Assembly (NCBI GenBank): GCA_002842435.1 | Contig: PHCX01000001.1 | Location: 310,001 to 374,000, forward strand | Direction: 5' to 3' | DNA: 64,000 bases | Source: Betaproteobacteria bacterium HGW-Betaproteobacteria-1 | GTDB lineage: Bacteria; Pseudomonadota; Gammaproteobacteria; Burkholderiales; Methylophilaceae | Part shown: positions 22,153 to 31,274 of the stretch, piece after piece | Layout: each line of letters begins with the position of its first letter | Numbering within the stretch: position 1 is the stretch's first letter | Made by a program: the position numbers and the translations under genes | Notes under the pieces: generated by a model | What the model saw: only the letters and a program-made list of their open reading frames with translations | What the model was told of the DNA's origin: nothing | The model's database searches: none

Positions 22153-23900
22153 ACCATCTCCTTCACTTCCGGCGCCTGTTCCGGCGGGATCACGATGTTG
22201 TCATTGGGGGCGTCTTGCGGGATCGCCAGCATGCGCAACGCGCCGGACATCACGGCGCTGAATACCGGTGCCGCCACGGCACCACCGTAATACTGGCCAG
22301 CCGTCGGTTCATCGATCATCACCGCCATGATCAGACGCGGATTGGATGCCGGCGCCATGCCGACAAAGGAGGACACATATTTATCAGCCTGATATCCGCC
22401 GACGCCGAGCTTGTGTGCTGTACCGGTCTTGCCGGCGACACGGTAGCCCGCAATCTGCGCGCGCGGTGCCGTACCACCGGGCAACACGGCCAGCTCCATC
22501 ATGTGCAGCATGTCCTGCGCCGTCTTGGCAGAGAACACCTGCTGACCGACTTGCAGGTCCTTCTGTTTCAATAGCGAGACCGGACGCACTTCACCGTCGT
22601 TGGCGAACACGGTATAGGCTCGGGCCAGCTGCAGCAGCGTCATGCTGATGCCGTGACCATAGGACATGGTGGCCTGCTCGATCGGCCGCCAGGTCTTGTA
22701 ATCACGCAACCTGCCCGACGCCTCGCCGGGAAAGCCGATATTCGCCAGTTGGCCGAAACCGACCTGGTTGAACACATTCCACAGGTATTTCGGCTCCAGA
22801 CCCAGTGCCATCTTGGCCGAGCCGACATTGGATGATTTCTGGATCACAGTCGCCGCATCGATAGTTCCCTGCGGATGCACATCGCGCACAGTGGCATTAC
22901 CTACCCTGAACCAGCCGGGCGAAGTATGGATCTGTGTTTGCGTGGTCACGGTGCCCGACTCCAGTGCCGCGGCGACGGTGAATGGCTTCAAGGTGGAGCC
23001 CGGTTCGAATATATCGACGATCGCGCGATTGCGCGCACGTCCTGCCAGGTTGACCGGATTGTTCGGGTTATAACTGGGCACATTGGTCATCGCCAGCACC
23101 TCGCCGCTTTTCGCGTCCAGCACCACCACCGCACCGGCCTTGGCCTTGTGCTGCTCGACCGCCTTGACCAACTCGCGATGCGCCAGATACTGCACGCGCC
23201 GATCGATGGCAAGCACCAGATCCTTGCCATCCTGCGGCACTTTCACCGCCTCCAGATCCTCGACGATGCGGCCCTGCCGGTCCTTGATGACACGGCGACT
23301 GCCTTCCTTGCCGGATAGCAAATCCTGCGCAGCCAGCTCAAAGCCCTCGCGGCCGATCTCATCGACGCCGGTGAAACCGACCAGATGTGCCGCAATCTCG
23401 CCGGCAGGGTAATAGCGCCGGTACTCACGCTGCATGTAGATGCCCGGGATTTTCAGGCTCATCACCTGCCTGGCCAGTTCCGGAGGAATACGGCGCTTCA
23501 GATAGACGAACTCGCGCGGGTTGTTCTCCAGCTTCTTGGTGATGTTGTCCGCTTTCAGGTCCAGCAGCTTGGCAAGCTTCTGCGTCTGCTCCCTGTTCAT
23601 TTCCAGGTTAGGCGGATTGGCCCAGATCGACTCCACCGGCGTACTGATCGCCAGCGGCTCACCATTGCGGTCCGTGATCATGCCGCGATGTGCCGGCAGC
23701 GTCAGATTCCGACTGTAGCGTGCATCACCCTTCTGCTGCAGAAACTGCTTGTGCGTGCTCTGCAGATAAACACTGCGACCGATCAGCACAGTGAATCCGG
23801 CCAACACCAGCGCCAGCAACAGGCGGCGACGCCAGACCGGCAGCTGGATTGCCTGCTGGCGGCCCATGGGCGGACGATTCACAGTGACAGTATTGATCAC
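22149..23900 (-). CDS. ftsI: Peptidoglycan transpeptidase FtsI (PBP3)
   Basis: 583 residues. A bitopic membrane protein (helix about 27-46) that crosslinks septal peptidoglycan and works with FtsW. After the pedestal region, the penicillin-binding domain has the catalytic serine in EPGSTLKPFTVAAALE (SxxK), the SSN triad in QKSSNVGSAKMAL, and KTGT in VAGKTGTAHKL. The overlap with ftsL is 4 nt. Confidence 0.98.
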   Translation of the reverse strand: MINTVTVNRPPMGRQQAIQLPVWRRRLLLALVLAGFTVLIGRSVYLQSTHKQFLQQKGDARYSRNLTLPAHRGMITDRNGEPLAISTPVESIWANPPNLEMNREQTQKLAKLLDLKADNITKKLENNPREFVYLKRRIPPELARQVMSLKIPGIYMQREYRRYYPAGEIAAHLVGFTGVDEIGREGFELAAQDLLSGKEGSRRVIKDRQGRIVEDLEAVKVPQDGKDLVLAIDRRVQYLAHRELVKAVEQHKAKAGAVVVLDAKSGEVLAMTNVPSYNPNNPVNLAGRARNRAIVDIFEPGSTLKPFTVAAALESGTVTTQTQIHTSPGWFRVGNATVRDVHPQGTIDAATVIQKSSNVGSAKMALGLEPKYLWNVFNQVGFGQLANIGFPGEASGRLRDYKTWRPIEQATMSYGHGISMTLLQLARAYTVFANDGEVRPVSLLKQKDLQVGQQVFSAKTAQDMLHMMELAVLPGGTAPRAQIAGYRVAGKTGTAHKLGVGGYQADKYVSSFVGMAPASNPRLIMAVMIDEPTAGQYYGGAVAAPVFSAVMSGALRMLAIPQDAPNDNIVIPPEQAPEVKEMV

Positions 23901-24199
23901 TGCGCGCGCTCCTCAGCCGGCAACACATTCACTTGTCGCTGCAGCGGTACTACCTGGATTCTCTTGCTGTCCGGAACTTCCATATTCAGATGCTTGCTCG
24001 CGATACTTTCTATTCTCGAATGCATGGCCCAGGTGCTCTGTTCCAGCTGCAACTGGCCCCACTCGATCTCATACTGCTTGGCAGCGTCCTGCGCCTGCTG
24101 CAATTCAAAATACAACTTGCGCGCCTGATGCTGCGCACTGACCACGCCCAATGACGTCATCATCAAAACCCCGAACAGGATGAGATTGAGCCTGGTCAT
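23897..24199 (-). CDS. ftsL: Cell division protein FtsL
   Basis: 100 residues. A short cytoplasmic N-terminus, one transmembrane helix (about 4-22) and a periplasmic coiled coil (residues about 25-60, rich in Q, E, L and K), with the [22 protein letters not shown] stretch typical of FtsL. It forms the FtsQLB complex. Its position between rsmH and ftsI, with 4-nt overlaps on both sides, confirms the call. Confidence 0.95.
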   Translation of the reverse strand: MTRLNLILFGVLMMTSLGVVSAQHQARKLYFELQQAQDAAKQYEIEWGQLQLEQSTWAMHSRIESIASKHLNMEVPDSKRIQVVPLQRQVNVLPAEERAQ

Positions 24200-25206
24200 T
24201 GCACTGCCGTTCTTTCCGCCACACGCAGCACCGCGCTGCGTGAGCGAGGATTGCGCCTCACTTCTGCGACGCTCGGCTTGATCGCCTTGCCCACCGCCTG
24301 CATCCTCGGTTGCGGCAGGTCTTTTGCACGCACCGGGAAATTGGCCGGCAGGTCATCACGGTCCTGCTCGCCGCGGATGAAACGCTTGACGATGCGGTCT
24401 TCCAGCGAATGAAAACTGATGACGGCAAGCCGTCCGCCAGCTTTCAGCAAATCCCTGCATTGCGGCAGGGCTAGCGACAACTCCTCAAGCTCCTGATTGA
24501 CGAAAATCCGTAAAGCTTGAAATGTGCGCGTCGCCGGGTCTTGGCCAGGCTCGATTTTTGGGACCGCCCCTGCCACGATCTTGGCAAGTTGTCCGGTAGT
24601 GGTGATGGCGCCCCCCCCAGTGCGTGTTGCAACAATCGCCCTTGCAATCTGCTTAGCAAACCGTTCTTCACCATAATCTTTTATTACCCCCATAAGTTGT
24701 TGCTCTGTTGCCTCTGCGATGAATTCAGCCGCTGTTCTGCCGCGACTTTGATCCATGCGCATATCGAGCGGACCATCAAACCTGAAACTGAAACCACGCT
24801 CACCCTCATCGATCTGCGGTGAAGAAATACCGATATCCAGCAGAATGCCATCCACCTGCTGCACCCCTGCATCAGCCAACGCCTGCCTGATCGCCGAGAA
24901 ATGACTGTGAATAATCTGGAAGCGAACATCCTGAATCGATGCTGCAGCATCGATCGCTGCCAGGTCGCGGTCCAGCGCAATCAGGTGGCCTTCCGCACCC
25001 AATCGCTCCAGTATCTTGCGGCTGTGCCCGCCACGACCGAAGGTACCGTCGACGTAGATGCCGGATGGCTTGATAGCAAGCGCATCGACAGCTTCATCGA
25101 GCAGAACCGTGATATGTGTGTTGGCGTTCAAGTCCGTAACCTGTGGAGGCGATTCGGGTAACTGAGAGGCTGAGGGTTTGTGAGGCTGGCTCGGGCCAAC
25201 GCTCAC
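24196..25206 (-). CDS. rsmH: 16S rRNA (cytosine1402-N4)-methyltransferase
   Basis: 336 residues from the GTG at 25206. This start overlaps the mraZ stop (GTGA) and follows GGAGGG by about 9 nt. Homology with RsmH begins only near residue 25 ([12 protein letters not shown]), so a TTG at about 25134 giving 312 residues (E. coli has 313) is the alternative. The open frame reaching 25296 is an upstream read-through into mraZ. The SAM-binding [35 protein letters not shown] and [14 protein letters not shown] motifs are intact. It methylates C1402 in the 16S rRNA decoding site. Confidence 0.93.
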   Translation of the reverse strand: MSVGPSQPHKPSASQLPESPPQVTDLNANTHITVLLDEAVDALAIKPSGIYVDGTFGRGGHSRKILERLGAEGHLIALDRDLAAIDAAASIQDVRFQIIHSHFSAIRQALADAGVQQVDGILLDIGISSPQIDEGERGFSFRFDGPLDMRMDQSRGRTAAEFIAEATEQQLMGVIKDYGEERFAKQIARAIVATRTGGGAITTTGQLAKIVAGAVPKIEPGQDPATRTFQALRIFVNQELEELSLALPQCRDLLKAGGRLAVISFHSLEDRIVKRFIRGEQDRDDLPANFPVRAKDLPQPRMQAVGKAIKPSVAEVRRNPRSRSAVLRVAERTAVQ

Positions 25207-25649
25207 AGCGAAAAGCCCTCCAGCTCGGTGGGTAGCGACATCTCGTCGCCGGACATGACTCGCTCCAGCTGAGCGCGCCATGCTTCTATATTCCATAATT
25301 CGAAGTGACTACCCTGACCGACCAGCATGGCCTGCTTTTCCAGGCCGGCAAAATCGCGCAGAGCAGGTGAGACCAGCAGACGCCCGGCACTATCCAACTC
25401 CAGGTCCTCGGCATAACCGACCAGTAGGCGCTGCAAAGCACTGGATTGCTTATCGAAACTGGAAAGTGACATGACCTTGGACTGGATGGGCTCCCAGGCA
25501 GGTTGAGGGTATAACAACAGGCAACGATGAGGGTGCGCAGTCAACACCAGATGGCCGGCGCACTGCGTCTGCAAGGCATCACGATGCTTGCTCGGCACAG
25601 CCAGCCTGCCTTTGGCATCCAGATTCAATGATGTTGCACCGCGAAACAT
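25203..25649 (-). CDS. mraZ: Transcriptional regulator MraZ
   Basis: 148 residues from the ATG at 25649, the family-typical start [23 protein letters not shown]; a GTG four codons upstream is possible but unneeded. Two AbrB-like MraZ domains follow each other (about 5-50 and 80-120, the second starting near [21 protein letters not shown]). MraZ is the first gene of the dcw operon and represses it by binding direct repeats upstream. Matching repeats are present at 25761-25795. Confidence 0.95.
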   Translation of the reverse strand: MFRGATSLNLDAKGRLAVPSKHRDALQTQCAGHLVLTAHPHRCLLLYPQPAWEPIQSKVMSLSSFDKQSSALQRLLVGYAEDLELDSAGRLLVSPALRDFAGLEKQAMLVGQGSHFELWNIEAWRAQLERVMSGDEMSLPTELEGFSL

Positions 25650-25760
25650 GAAGTTCGCCACCCCTCTTATTAAAGCGTGGAAAGTTGCCGACCAGACAAC
25701 TGAAGCATTAATGCCAAACTAAAACGTCATGAGATGAGCACGACAGATAGATGACAACTT

Positions 25761-25795
25761 CCCACAAAAACCCACTTTTCTCCACTGCTACCCAC
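25761..25795 (-). promoter_or_regulatory. MraZ operator: four direct repeats with 10-bp period
   Basis: On the minus strand four GTGG boxes are spaced exactly 10 bp apart: GTGGGT (25790-25795), GTGGAG (25780-25785), GTGGGT (25770-25775) and GTGGGA (25760-25765). Known MraZ sites are TGGGN repeats separated by 5 bp, upstream of mraZ, bound by the ring-shaped oligomer. The second box is degenerate. The distance to the mraZ ATG is about 110-145 bp, so the main dcw promoter should lie here or just downstream. Confidence 0.85.
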
Positions 25796-25802
25796 TATAG
25801 AT

Positions 25803-25832
25803 AAAAAAAATGGGCGATGCAAGCCCTTTTTT
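25803..25832 (-). terminator. Terminator insulating the dcw operon from rnpB
   Basis: Read leftwards, GGGC and GCCC (25823-25826 and 25812-25815) form a short stem with a 7-nt loop, followed by A and eight T. It would stop minus-strand transcription coming from rnpB just before the MraZ operator. The mirrored A and T runs make it also terminator-like on the plus strand, but no plus-strand gene ends nearby. The stem is short, so it may be weak. Confidence 0.55.
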
Positions 25833-25833
25833 G

Positions 25834-26165
25834 TGATTTTTCCTTTACAGGACAATGACTTAGCGGATTTTTGTGATAAAAAATAATTCCTTAATAATTA
25901 ACAAGATAGAAAATTAAGTGAATGTGCTTTATTAGGACTCTTGGGGATGTGCTTGAATTTTTCTTTGGTGGGAAAAGTTGCGCAACGAGAAAGCGCTGAG
26001 GCGCGGATCAAAGCTGTGAAAGAAGCTACATAAAATTCAATGCCGGCAAAACAGGCACTATGTCTGCATAGGACATCCCAACAGCGGATATCTGACTGAC
26101 AGAACAGCACATTCAAATCACGGAGTCATGCGTCCGCGCGAAAGTGCCAGGCAAAGTATTAAGAG
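25834..26165. other. Intergenic stretch without recognisable gene
   Basis: About 330 A+T-rich bases lie between the dcw leader and rnpB. A 72-codon open frame on the minus strand has no visible ribosome-binding site or family resemblance, and I do not call it. Some of this may be transcribed as the trailing part of the rnpB precursor. Confidence 0.4.
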
Positions 26166-26467
26166 TGAAGCTGGCCGATAAGCCGGGTTCTGTTCCCACC
26201 TTACGGCGAGCGACAGTCATTCATCTAGGCGCACAATTGCTCATGCGCTCAAGCAACCTACCCGCTGGCAGCGCGAGCCACGCCAATACCAGCCTATTTG
26301 GTCTTGCTCCGGATGGAGGTTACCGCGTTTCACCGTAACTTAATACGCTCGTCTCTGTGGCCCTATTCCTCGCCTCACGGCGTACGGCCGTTAGCCGTCA
26401 TCCTGCTCTGCGGAGCCCGGACTTTCCTCCCCTCACTTGCGTGAGCGGCGACTGTCTGGCCAGCTTC
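26166..26467 (-). ncRNA. rnpB: RNase P RNA, class A
   Basis: Read on the minus strand it begins GAAGCTGGCCAGACAGTCGC and ends with the complementary CGGCCAGCTTC, forming helix P1. The universally conserved GAGGAAAGTCCGGGC lies at 26415-26429 and the 3' conserved ACAGAACCCGGCTTAT at about 26173-26192. It is the catalytic RNA that matures tRNA 5' ends. At about 302 nt it is shorter than E. coli M1 RNA (377), so some peripheral helices must be reduced. A TTGACG at 26541-26546 could be the -35 box of its promoter. Confidence 0.95.
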
Positions 26468-26704
26468 AAGGCGCATTCTACCACTGACGCGCTTTCACCC
26501 ACACGCCATCGCACACGCTACCGTACGAAGATTAGCATGCCGTCAACTTAGCGCATTGCACCCGTTAAGGGCACCGCCACCAATCTACAGCCAACAAATT
26601 GGCTGGACTGATGCGACAAAAGAGTGCGTCCAATGCTCGCTAGTTTAGAAAAGTTATTGAAAATTGATTCTGAGCTAATCCCATTTTTCGCCCAAGCACT
26701 TCAA

Positions 26705-27745
26705 TCAATCATCCTGCAGCTTCCAGCCAACTTCCTGGCCTGCACGTAACGGCACCAATTCGCCATCGGCCATCGGGATGGTTTCGGGAACCGTCCAAGC
26801 TTGCCTGACCAAAGTGATCCGCTCGGTATTTCTTGGCAATCCATAAAAATCTGCGCCATAAAAACTGGCGAAAGCTTCCAACCTGTCCAGCGCACCAGCG
26901 GCCTCGAACACTTCGGCATACAACTCGATCGCGGCATGCGCCGTATACATGCCGGCACAGCCGCAGGCGGTCTCCTTGGCTGACTTCAGGTGCGGCGCAC
27001 TGTCCGTGCCAAGAAAGAATTTCGGATTGCCGGAAATGGCAGCCTGAATTAGCGCCTGGCGATGTTCTTCGCGCTTCAACACCGGCAGACAATAGTGATG
27101 CGGCCGGATACCGCCAGCGAACATGGCATTGCGGTTCATCAACAGGTGATGCACGGTGATCGTCGCCCCGATGTGCGCCGGTGCAGCACTGACAAAATCG
27201 GCAGCGTCCCTGGTCGTAATGTGCTCAAACACCACACGCAAGGCAGGAAAGCGCTGCAACAGCGGGATCATGTTACGCTCGATGAACACTTTCTCGCGGT
27301 CAAAAACATCTACATCCGCATCCGTCACCTCGGCATGCACCAGCAGAGGCATGCCGCATTCCTCCATGGCCTCCAGCGCCTTGACGCAATGCCCAAGGTT
27401 GGTGACGCCGGAATCGGAATTGGTGGTGGCACCGGCAGGATAGAGTTTGACGCCGTGCACGATACCGCTTTGCTTGGCCTTGACGATATCCTCGGCCGAG
27501 GTGTTATCGGTCAGGTACAAAGTCATCAGCGGCTCGAATCGCATGCCGGCAGGCAAGGCATCCAGTATGCGCTGGCGATAGGCCTCGGCCATTTCAGTCG
27601 TCGTCACTGGCGGCCGCAGGTTTGGCATGACAATGGCCCGTGCAAACTGCCGGGCTGTATCAGGTAAAACTGCCTCCAGCGCCTCGCCATCTCTCAGGTG
27701 CAAATGCCAGTCGTCCGGGCGGGTAATGTTCAGGGTTTGTGTCAT
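26705..27745 (-). CDS. pyrC: Dihydroorotase (class II)
   Basis: 346 residues. Zinc enzyme that cyclises carbamoyl aspartate to dihydroorotate in pyrimidine synthesis. The metal-binding [10 protein letters not shown] is at residues about 11-20, the ligand lysine in [16 protein letters not shown], then [15 protein letters not shown] and GTDSAPH. The length matches E. coli PyrC (348). It lies 25 nt downstream of rsmI on the same strand, and rnpB follows. Confidence 0.97.
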   Translation of the reverse strand: MTQTLNITRPDDWHLHLRDGEALEAVLPDTARQFARAIVMPNLRPPVTTTEMAEAYRQRILDALPAGMRFEPLMTLYLTDNTSAEDIVKAKQSGIVHGVKLYPAGATTNSDSGVTNLGHCVKALEAMEECGMPLLVHAEVTDADVDVFDREKVFIERNMIPLLQRFPALRVVFEHITTRDAADFVSAAPAHIGATITVHHLLMNRNAMFAGGIRPHHYCLPVLKREEHRQALIQAAISGNPKFFLGTDSAPHLKSAKETACGCAGMYTAHAAIELYAEVFEAAGALDRLEAFASFYGADFYGLPRNTERITLVRQAWTVPETIPMADGELVPLRAGQEVGWKLQDD

Positions 27746-27770
27746 GATTGCCTTTAATTCCTGGTTACCT

Positions 27771-28625
27771 TTAATTCTTCAGGTTATCTTTGATTTTCAA
27801 GCCATATTCATAGAGGGCGTTTTTCTTCTCGCCGCTGATCTCCGCCGCCAATTTTACCGCCTGCTTGAGCGGCAGCTCTGCCATCAGCAATCTGAGCACG
27901 CGATCGACTTCCGGTGCAATTTCAGCCGATGCTGCTTCCGGCAGGGATTCAACCAGCAACACGAATTCTCCGCGCTGCTGATTGGGGTCTGCCTGTAACC
28001 AGGCCACGGCCTCATCCAGATGGCAGCTATGGAAGGTCTCGAAAGTCTTGGTCAGCTCGCGGGCAATCGTCAGCTTGCGCTCGCCGCCAAGCACCGCCGC
28101 CATATCCCCAACACTTTCCACTACTCGATGCGGCGCCTCATAAAAGACCAATGTGGTCTTTTGCGCTTTCAGCGATTCGAGCATCTTGCGCCGCTGACTG
28201 CCGCTGGCCGGCAAAAATCCGATGAAACTGAAGCCATTCTGGCGTATGCCGGAAGCAGACAATGCCGCGATCACCGCACTGGCACCGGGTACCGGCACTA
28301 CGACAATACCAGCCTGACGCACGATATCGACCACCACCGCACCCGGGTCGCTGATCCCCGGCGTACCGGCATCAGTCACCAGCGCCACCGATTCGCCCGC
28401 CCGCAAGCGTGCAAGCAGCTGCTCGGCCGATTGATGTTCGTTGTGCTCATGCACGGCCACCAGCTTTTTACGGATAGCATAGTGCGAAAGCAGACCCGAA
28501 GTATGGCGCGTGTCCTCCGCGGCAATCACGTCGACGGCCTTCAATACTTCCAGCGCGCGCAGTGTAATGTCCTGAAGGTTTCCAATCGGCGTAGCTACAA
28601 CATATAATGTGCCGCTATGATTCAA
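27771..28625 (-). CDS. rsmI: 16S rRNA (cytidine1402-2'-O)-methyltransferase
   Basis: 284 residues starting at a TTG (28625) preceded by AGAGGA; the protein begins [21 protein letters not shown] as in the family. Tetrapyrrole-methylase fold with [14 protein letters not shown] and [13 protein letters not shown] motifs. It methylates the 2'-O of C1402 in 16S rRNA, the same nucleotide whose base is methylated by RsmH from the dcw operon here. It is divergent from lpoA; the two coding regions overlap by 9 bp at their 5' ends. Confidence 0.95.
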   Translation of the reverse strand: MNHSGTLYVVATPIGNLQDITLRALEVLKAVDVIAAEDTRHTSGLLSHYAIRKKLVAVHEHNEHQSAEQLLARLRAGESVALVTDAGTPGISDPGAVVVDIVRQAGIVVVPVPGASAVIAALSASGIRQNGFSFIGFLPASGSQRRKMLESLKAQKTTLVFYEAPHRVVESVGDMAAVLGGERKLTIARELTKTFETFHSCHLDEAVAWLQADPNQQRGEFVLLVESLPEAASAEIAPEVDRVLRLLMAELPLKQAVKLAAEISGEKKNALYEYGLKIKDNLKN

Positions 28626-30317
28626 CGTCTATCGTCCTCTTTCTTCTGGTTGTTCTGCCTGCCATGCCTCATTTACCTCAGCGCCACTCAGGCTGTCGCA
28701 GCGGTCAGCAACACTCCCCCATCCACCGGCAACAAGGCTGAAGTCACTTTTATCGAAGGCCTCAACTGCCTGAAACAGAACGATGTGGCCTGTGCAAAAA
28801 TCGCGCTGTTGAGAATTCCGGCACAGGAGACCTATGCCAAGATACTCGAAGGTGCCATCGCCGCCGCCGAGAAGGATGCGGACAAGACCTTTCGCCTGCT
28901 GTTGCCCATACAGGTCAGCGGGGCTGCGACCGATGCCTCACTATTGCCAACAGCAGTTGCAAGTTTACACGCAAGCCTCGCCCTAGCCTATGACTGGCAG
29001 GCGGATCCACTGCGTGCCCTGGAGCAACGCATCCTCGCGGAAAACCAGTGGCTGACCGCCAGCGAAGTTGATGCCCAACAGCTTCGGCAGAACCAGCAGG
29101 TCATCTGGCAGTCATTGACTGCTCTCGACAGATCTCAGCTGATCGAAATGCGCGGCGAAAGCTTCAACACCGGCATCCAGGGCTGGATAGACCTGGCCCT
29201 TGCCGTGCAAGACAGCACAGACGTGCCTGCCAGTATCGCCAACTGGCAAAAGGTCTATCCCGACCACAATGCCTACACCGACCTGATTCTCGAACTCAGC
29301 CCCAAATCCGCGCAGCCGATGACGGATGACCCTGCGGCGGCCGGTGCCACCAATAAATACAAGATCGCCCTCTTGCTGCCGTTTGGCAGTCCGGATTTCT
29401 ACCCGGCCGCCGATGCCATCCAACAAGGTTTCATGGCAGCCAGGAATGCCGCCCATGACACCAGCGAGGTCATCATCTATCCCACTTCCGGCGACAAGGA
29501 CATGATCAACGCCGTCTACGAGCAAGCAGTCAAGGACGGTGCGAACTTCATCGTCGGCCCGCTGGCACGCGATGAGGTCACTGCATTGTCGACCGGCAAA
29601 CTCAGCGTGCCGACATTGGCGCTGAACCAGGCCGATTCCAGTTTTGACCTGAAAAACCTCTACAGTCTCGGACTTTCAATCGATACCGAAGCCGCACAGA
29701 TCGCAAAAATGACGCGTGACGCCGGCATGCAAAGAGCCGTCATCATTACCGCCGGAAGCGGCATCGCCGAACGCATGAGTGAAGCCTTCGCAGCTGCCTG
29801 GCAGGCAGAAGGCGGTCAACTTGTGCAACGGATAACCGTCGATGAGAATACGACACCAGAAAATCTGCAGGCACAACTGCCGGCACACTCGACGGACATG
29901 ATACTGCTGGCTACCAGCCCCGAACTGGCGCGCCAGATACGCGGTCATCTCGACATCACGATTCCCGCCTATGGTTTCTCCCACATTTATACCGGCGTCA
30001 ATTACGAGCCGGAAGATGCGTCACTGCTGGCGGTCAGATTCATAGACCTGCCATGGATACTGAACATGCAGGATGCGAACTTCAGCCCTTACATGGATAC
30101 TGCAGCCAATCTGCCGGAAGGCATGATGCAACGCTGGTTCGCACTCGGCGTCGATGCCTACCAGGTGCTGGCCGCAATCGCCGCCAGACCGGGACAACCT
30201 GCCTCCATACGCGGCCTCACTGGCAGGATTCAAGTCGGCGCCAATGGCGAAATCACACGCACCCTGGCCGTTGGCCGCTTCACCGGCGATGGTGTGGTGC
30301 TGGAGCTGATGCCTTGA
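28617..30317 (+). CDS. lpoA: LpoA-like penicillin-binding protein activator
   Basis: 566 residues. A signal peptide (residues 1-29, cleavage near AVAA) is followed by a helical TPR-like N-terminal domain and, from about residue 240 (YKIALLLPFGS), a periplasmic-binding-protein-like (LppC) domain. In E. coli LpoA is an outer-membrane lipoprotein that activates PBP1A. Here I see no clear lipobox, so this homologue may be soluble in the periplasm. Synteny with rsmI, yraN, diaA and dolP supports orthology. No good ribosome-binding site precedes the ATG because the start lies inside rsmI; a later start would spoil the signal peptide. Confidence 0.85.
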   Translation: MIQRLSSSFFWLFCLPCLIYLSATQAVAAVSNTPPSTGNKAEVTFIEGLNCLKQNDVACAKIALLRIPAQETYAKILEGAIAAAEKDADKTFRLLLPIQVSGAATDASLLPTAVASLHASLALAYDWQADPLRALEQRILAENQWLTASEVDAQQLRQNQQVIWQSLTALDRSQLIEMRGESFNTGIQGWIDLALAVQDSTDVPASIANWQKVYPDHNAYTDLILELSPKSAQPMTDDPAAAGATNKYKIALLLPFGSPDFYPAADAIQQGFMAARNAAHDTSEVIIYPTSGDKDMINAVYEQAVKDGANFIVGPLARDEVTALSTGKLSVPTLALNQADSSFDLKNLYSLGLSIDTEAAQIAKMTRDAGMQRAVIITAGSGIAERMSEAFAAAWQAEGGQLVQRITVDENTTPENLQAQLPAHSTDMILLATSPELARQIRGHLDITIPAYGFSHIYTGVNYEPEDASLLAVRFIDLPWILNMQDANFSPYMDTAANLPEGMMQRWFALGVDAYQVLAAIAARPGQPASIRGLTGRIQVGANGEITRTLAVGRFTGDGVVLELMP

Positions 30318-30658
30318 ATACACTGGGCAGTGAAGCCGAACATATCGCTGCCATCTACCTGCAACAAAAGGGGTTGAAACTGCTGACAAAAAACTATCAG
30401 TCCCGCTATGGCGAGATCGATCTTGTCATGCAGGATGGCAAGACCTTGGTGTTTGTCGAGGTTCGCTTGCGTAGCAATAGCGGCTTCGGCGGTGCCGCCA
30501 TGAGCATCACCCCGGCCAAGCAGCAAAAAATCATCAGGACGGCAGAGCAGTATCTGCAGCAACATGGCTCTCGCAGCTGCCGCTTTGATGTCATTTTGAT
30601 GAGCAAACCCAGCGAAGATGTCATTGAATGGATCCCGAACGCATTCGATGCCAGTTGA
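30314..30658 (+). CDS. yraN: YraN family endonuclease-like protein
   Basis: 114 residues from the TTG at 30314, which overlaps the lpoA stop (TTGA) and follows GGAG by 8 nt. The longer open frame starting at 30053 lies inside lpoA and is not real there. UPF0102/YraN proteins have a Holliday-junction-resolvase-like fold; here GSEAEHIAAIYLQQKG, NYQSRYGEIDLVMQD and LVFVEVRLRS keep the E, D and ExR residues of that site. Biological function is not established. Confidence 0.9.
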   Translation: MNTLGSEAEHIAAIYLQQKGLKLLTKNYQSRYGEIDLVMQDGKTLVFVEVRLRSNSGFGGAAMSITPAKQQKIIRTAEQYLQQHGSRSCRFDVILMSKPSEDVIEWIPNAFDAS

Positions 30659-30674
30659 TGAACAAAGACACCCC

Positions 30675-31274
30675 ATGAGCATGACACTGCAAAACAGAAT
30701 CAGCACGCATTTCGAAGAAAGCGGTCAGTTCAAGCTGGAACTGGCCGGATTACTGGCCGCACCGATCGCCAATGCGGCAGAAATCATCGTCGAAGCCTTG
30801 CTGAAAGAACAGAAGATACTGGCCTGCGGCAACGGTGGCGCGGCGGCAAGTGCCCAGTATTTTGCCTCACTGATGCTGAACCGCTTCGAAATGGAGCGGC
30901 CAGGATTGGCCGCAATCGCACTCAGTGCCGACAATACGACCCTGACCTCCATCGCAGACGAGAACCATTTCGAACAAGTCTATTCAAAGCAGATATCCGC
31001 ACTCGGCATGGAAGGCGATGTGCTGCTGGTAATCAGCGCACGCGGCACTTCCGCCAACATCATCAAAGCAATAAGCGCCGCGCAGGAACGCGGCCTGTGC
31101 ATCATCGCCATCACCGGCGGCGATGGCGGCAGAGTCATTGAGACCTTGGGGGAACATGATATACATATTGGAGTACCGCACGACAGCGCCTCCAGAGTTC
31201 AGGAGGCTTTTGTCCTGATATTGCATTGCCTGTGCGATGCCATTGATTGTCTTTTACTAGGAGTTAACGAATGA
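30675..31274 (+). CDS. diaA: DiaA-like SIS-domain protein (phosphoheptose isomerase family)
   Basis: 199 residues from the ATG at 30675; frames upstream run into yraN. One SIS domain with ACGNGGAAASAQYFASLM, ISARGTSANIIKAI and a C-terminal SRVQEAFVLILHCLCDAID helix. The family includes GmhA (heptose isomerase) and DiaA (DnaA-binding initiation factor). Two points favour DiaA: the yraN-diaA-dolP gene order as in E. coli, and the usual GmhA signature GNGGSAADAQHF is changed here. The assignment from context is not proof. Confidence 0.82.
   Translation: MSMTLQNRISTHFEESGQFKLELAGLLAAPIANAAEIIVEALLKEQKILACGNGGAAASAQYFASLMLNRFEMERPGLAAIALSADNTTLTSIADENHFEQVYSKQISALGMEGDVLLVISARGTSANIIKAISAAQERGLCIIAITGGDGGRVIETLGEHDIHIGVPHDSASRVQEAFVLILHCLCDAIDCLLLGVNE

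Noticed and set aside
25898..26116. 72-codon minus-strand frame between mraZ and rnpB
   Set aside because: No ribosome-binding site, no recognisable domain, and it lies in A+T-rich non-coding sequence.
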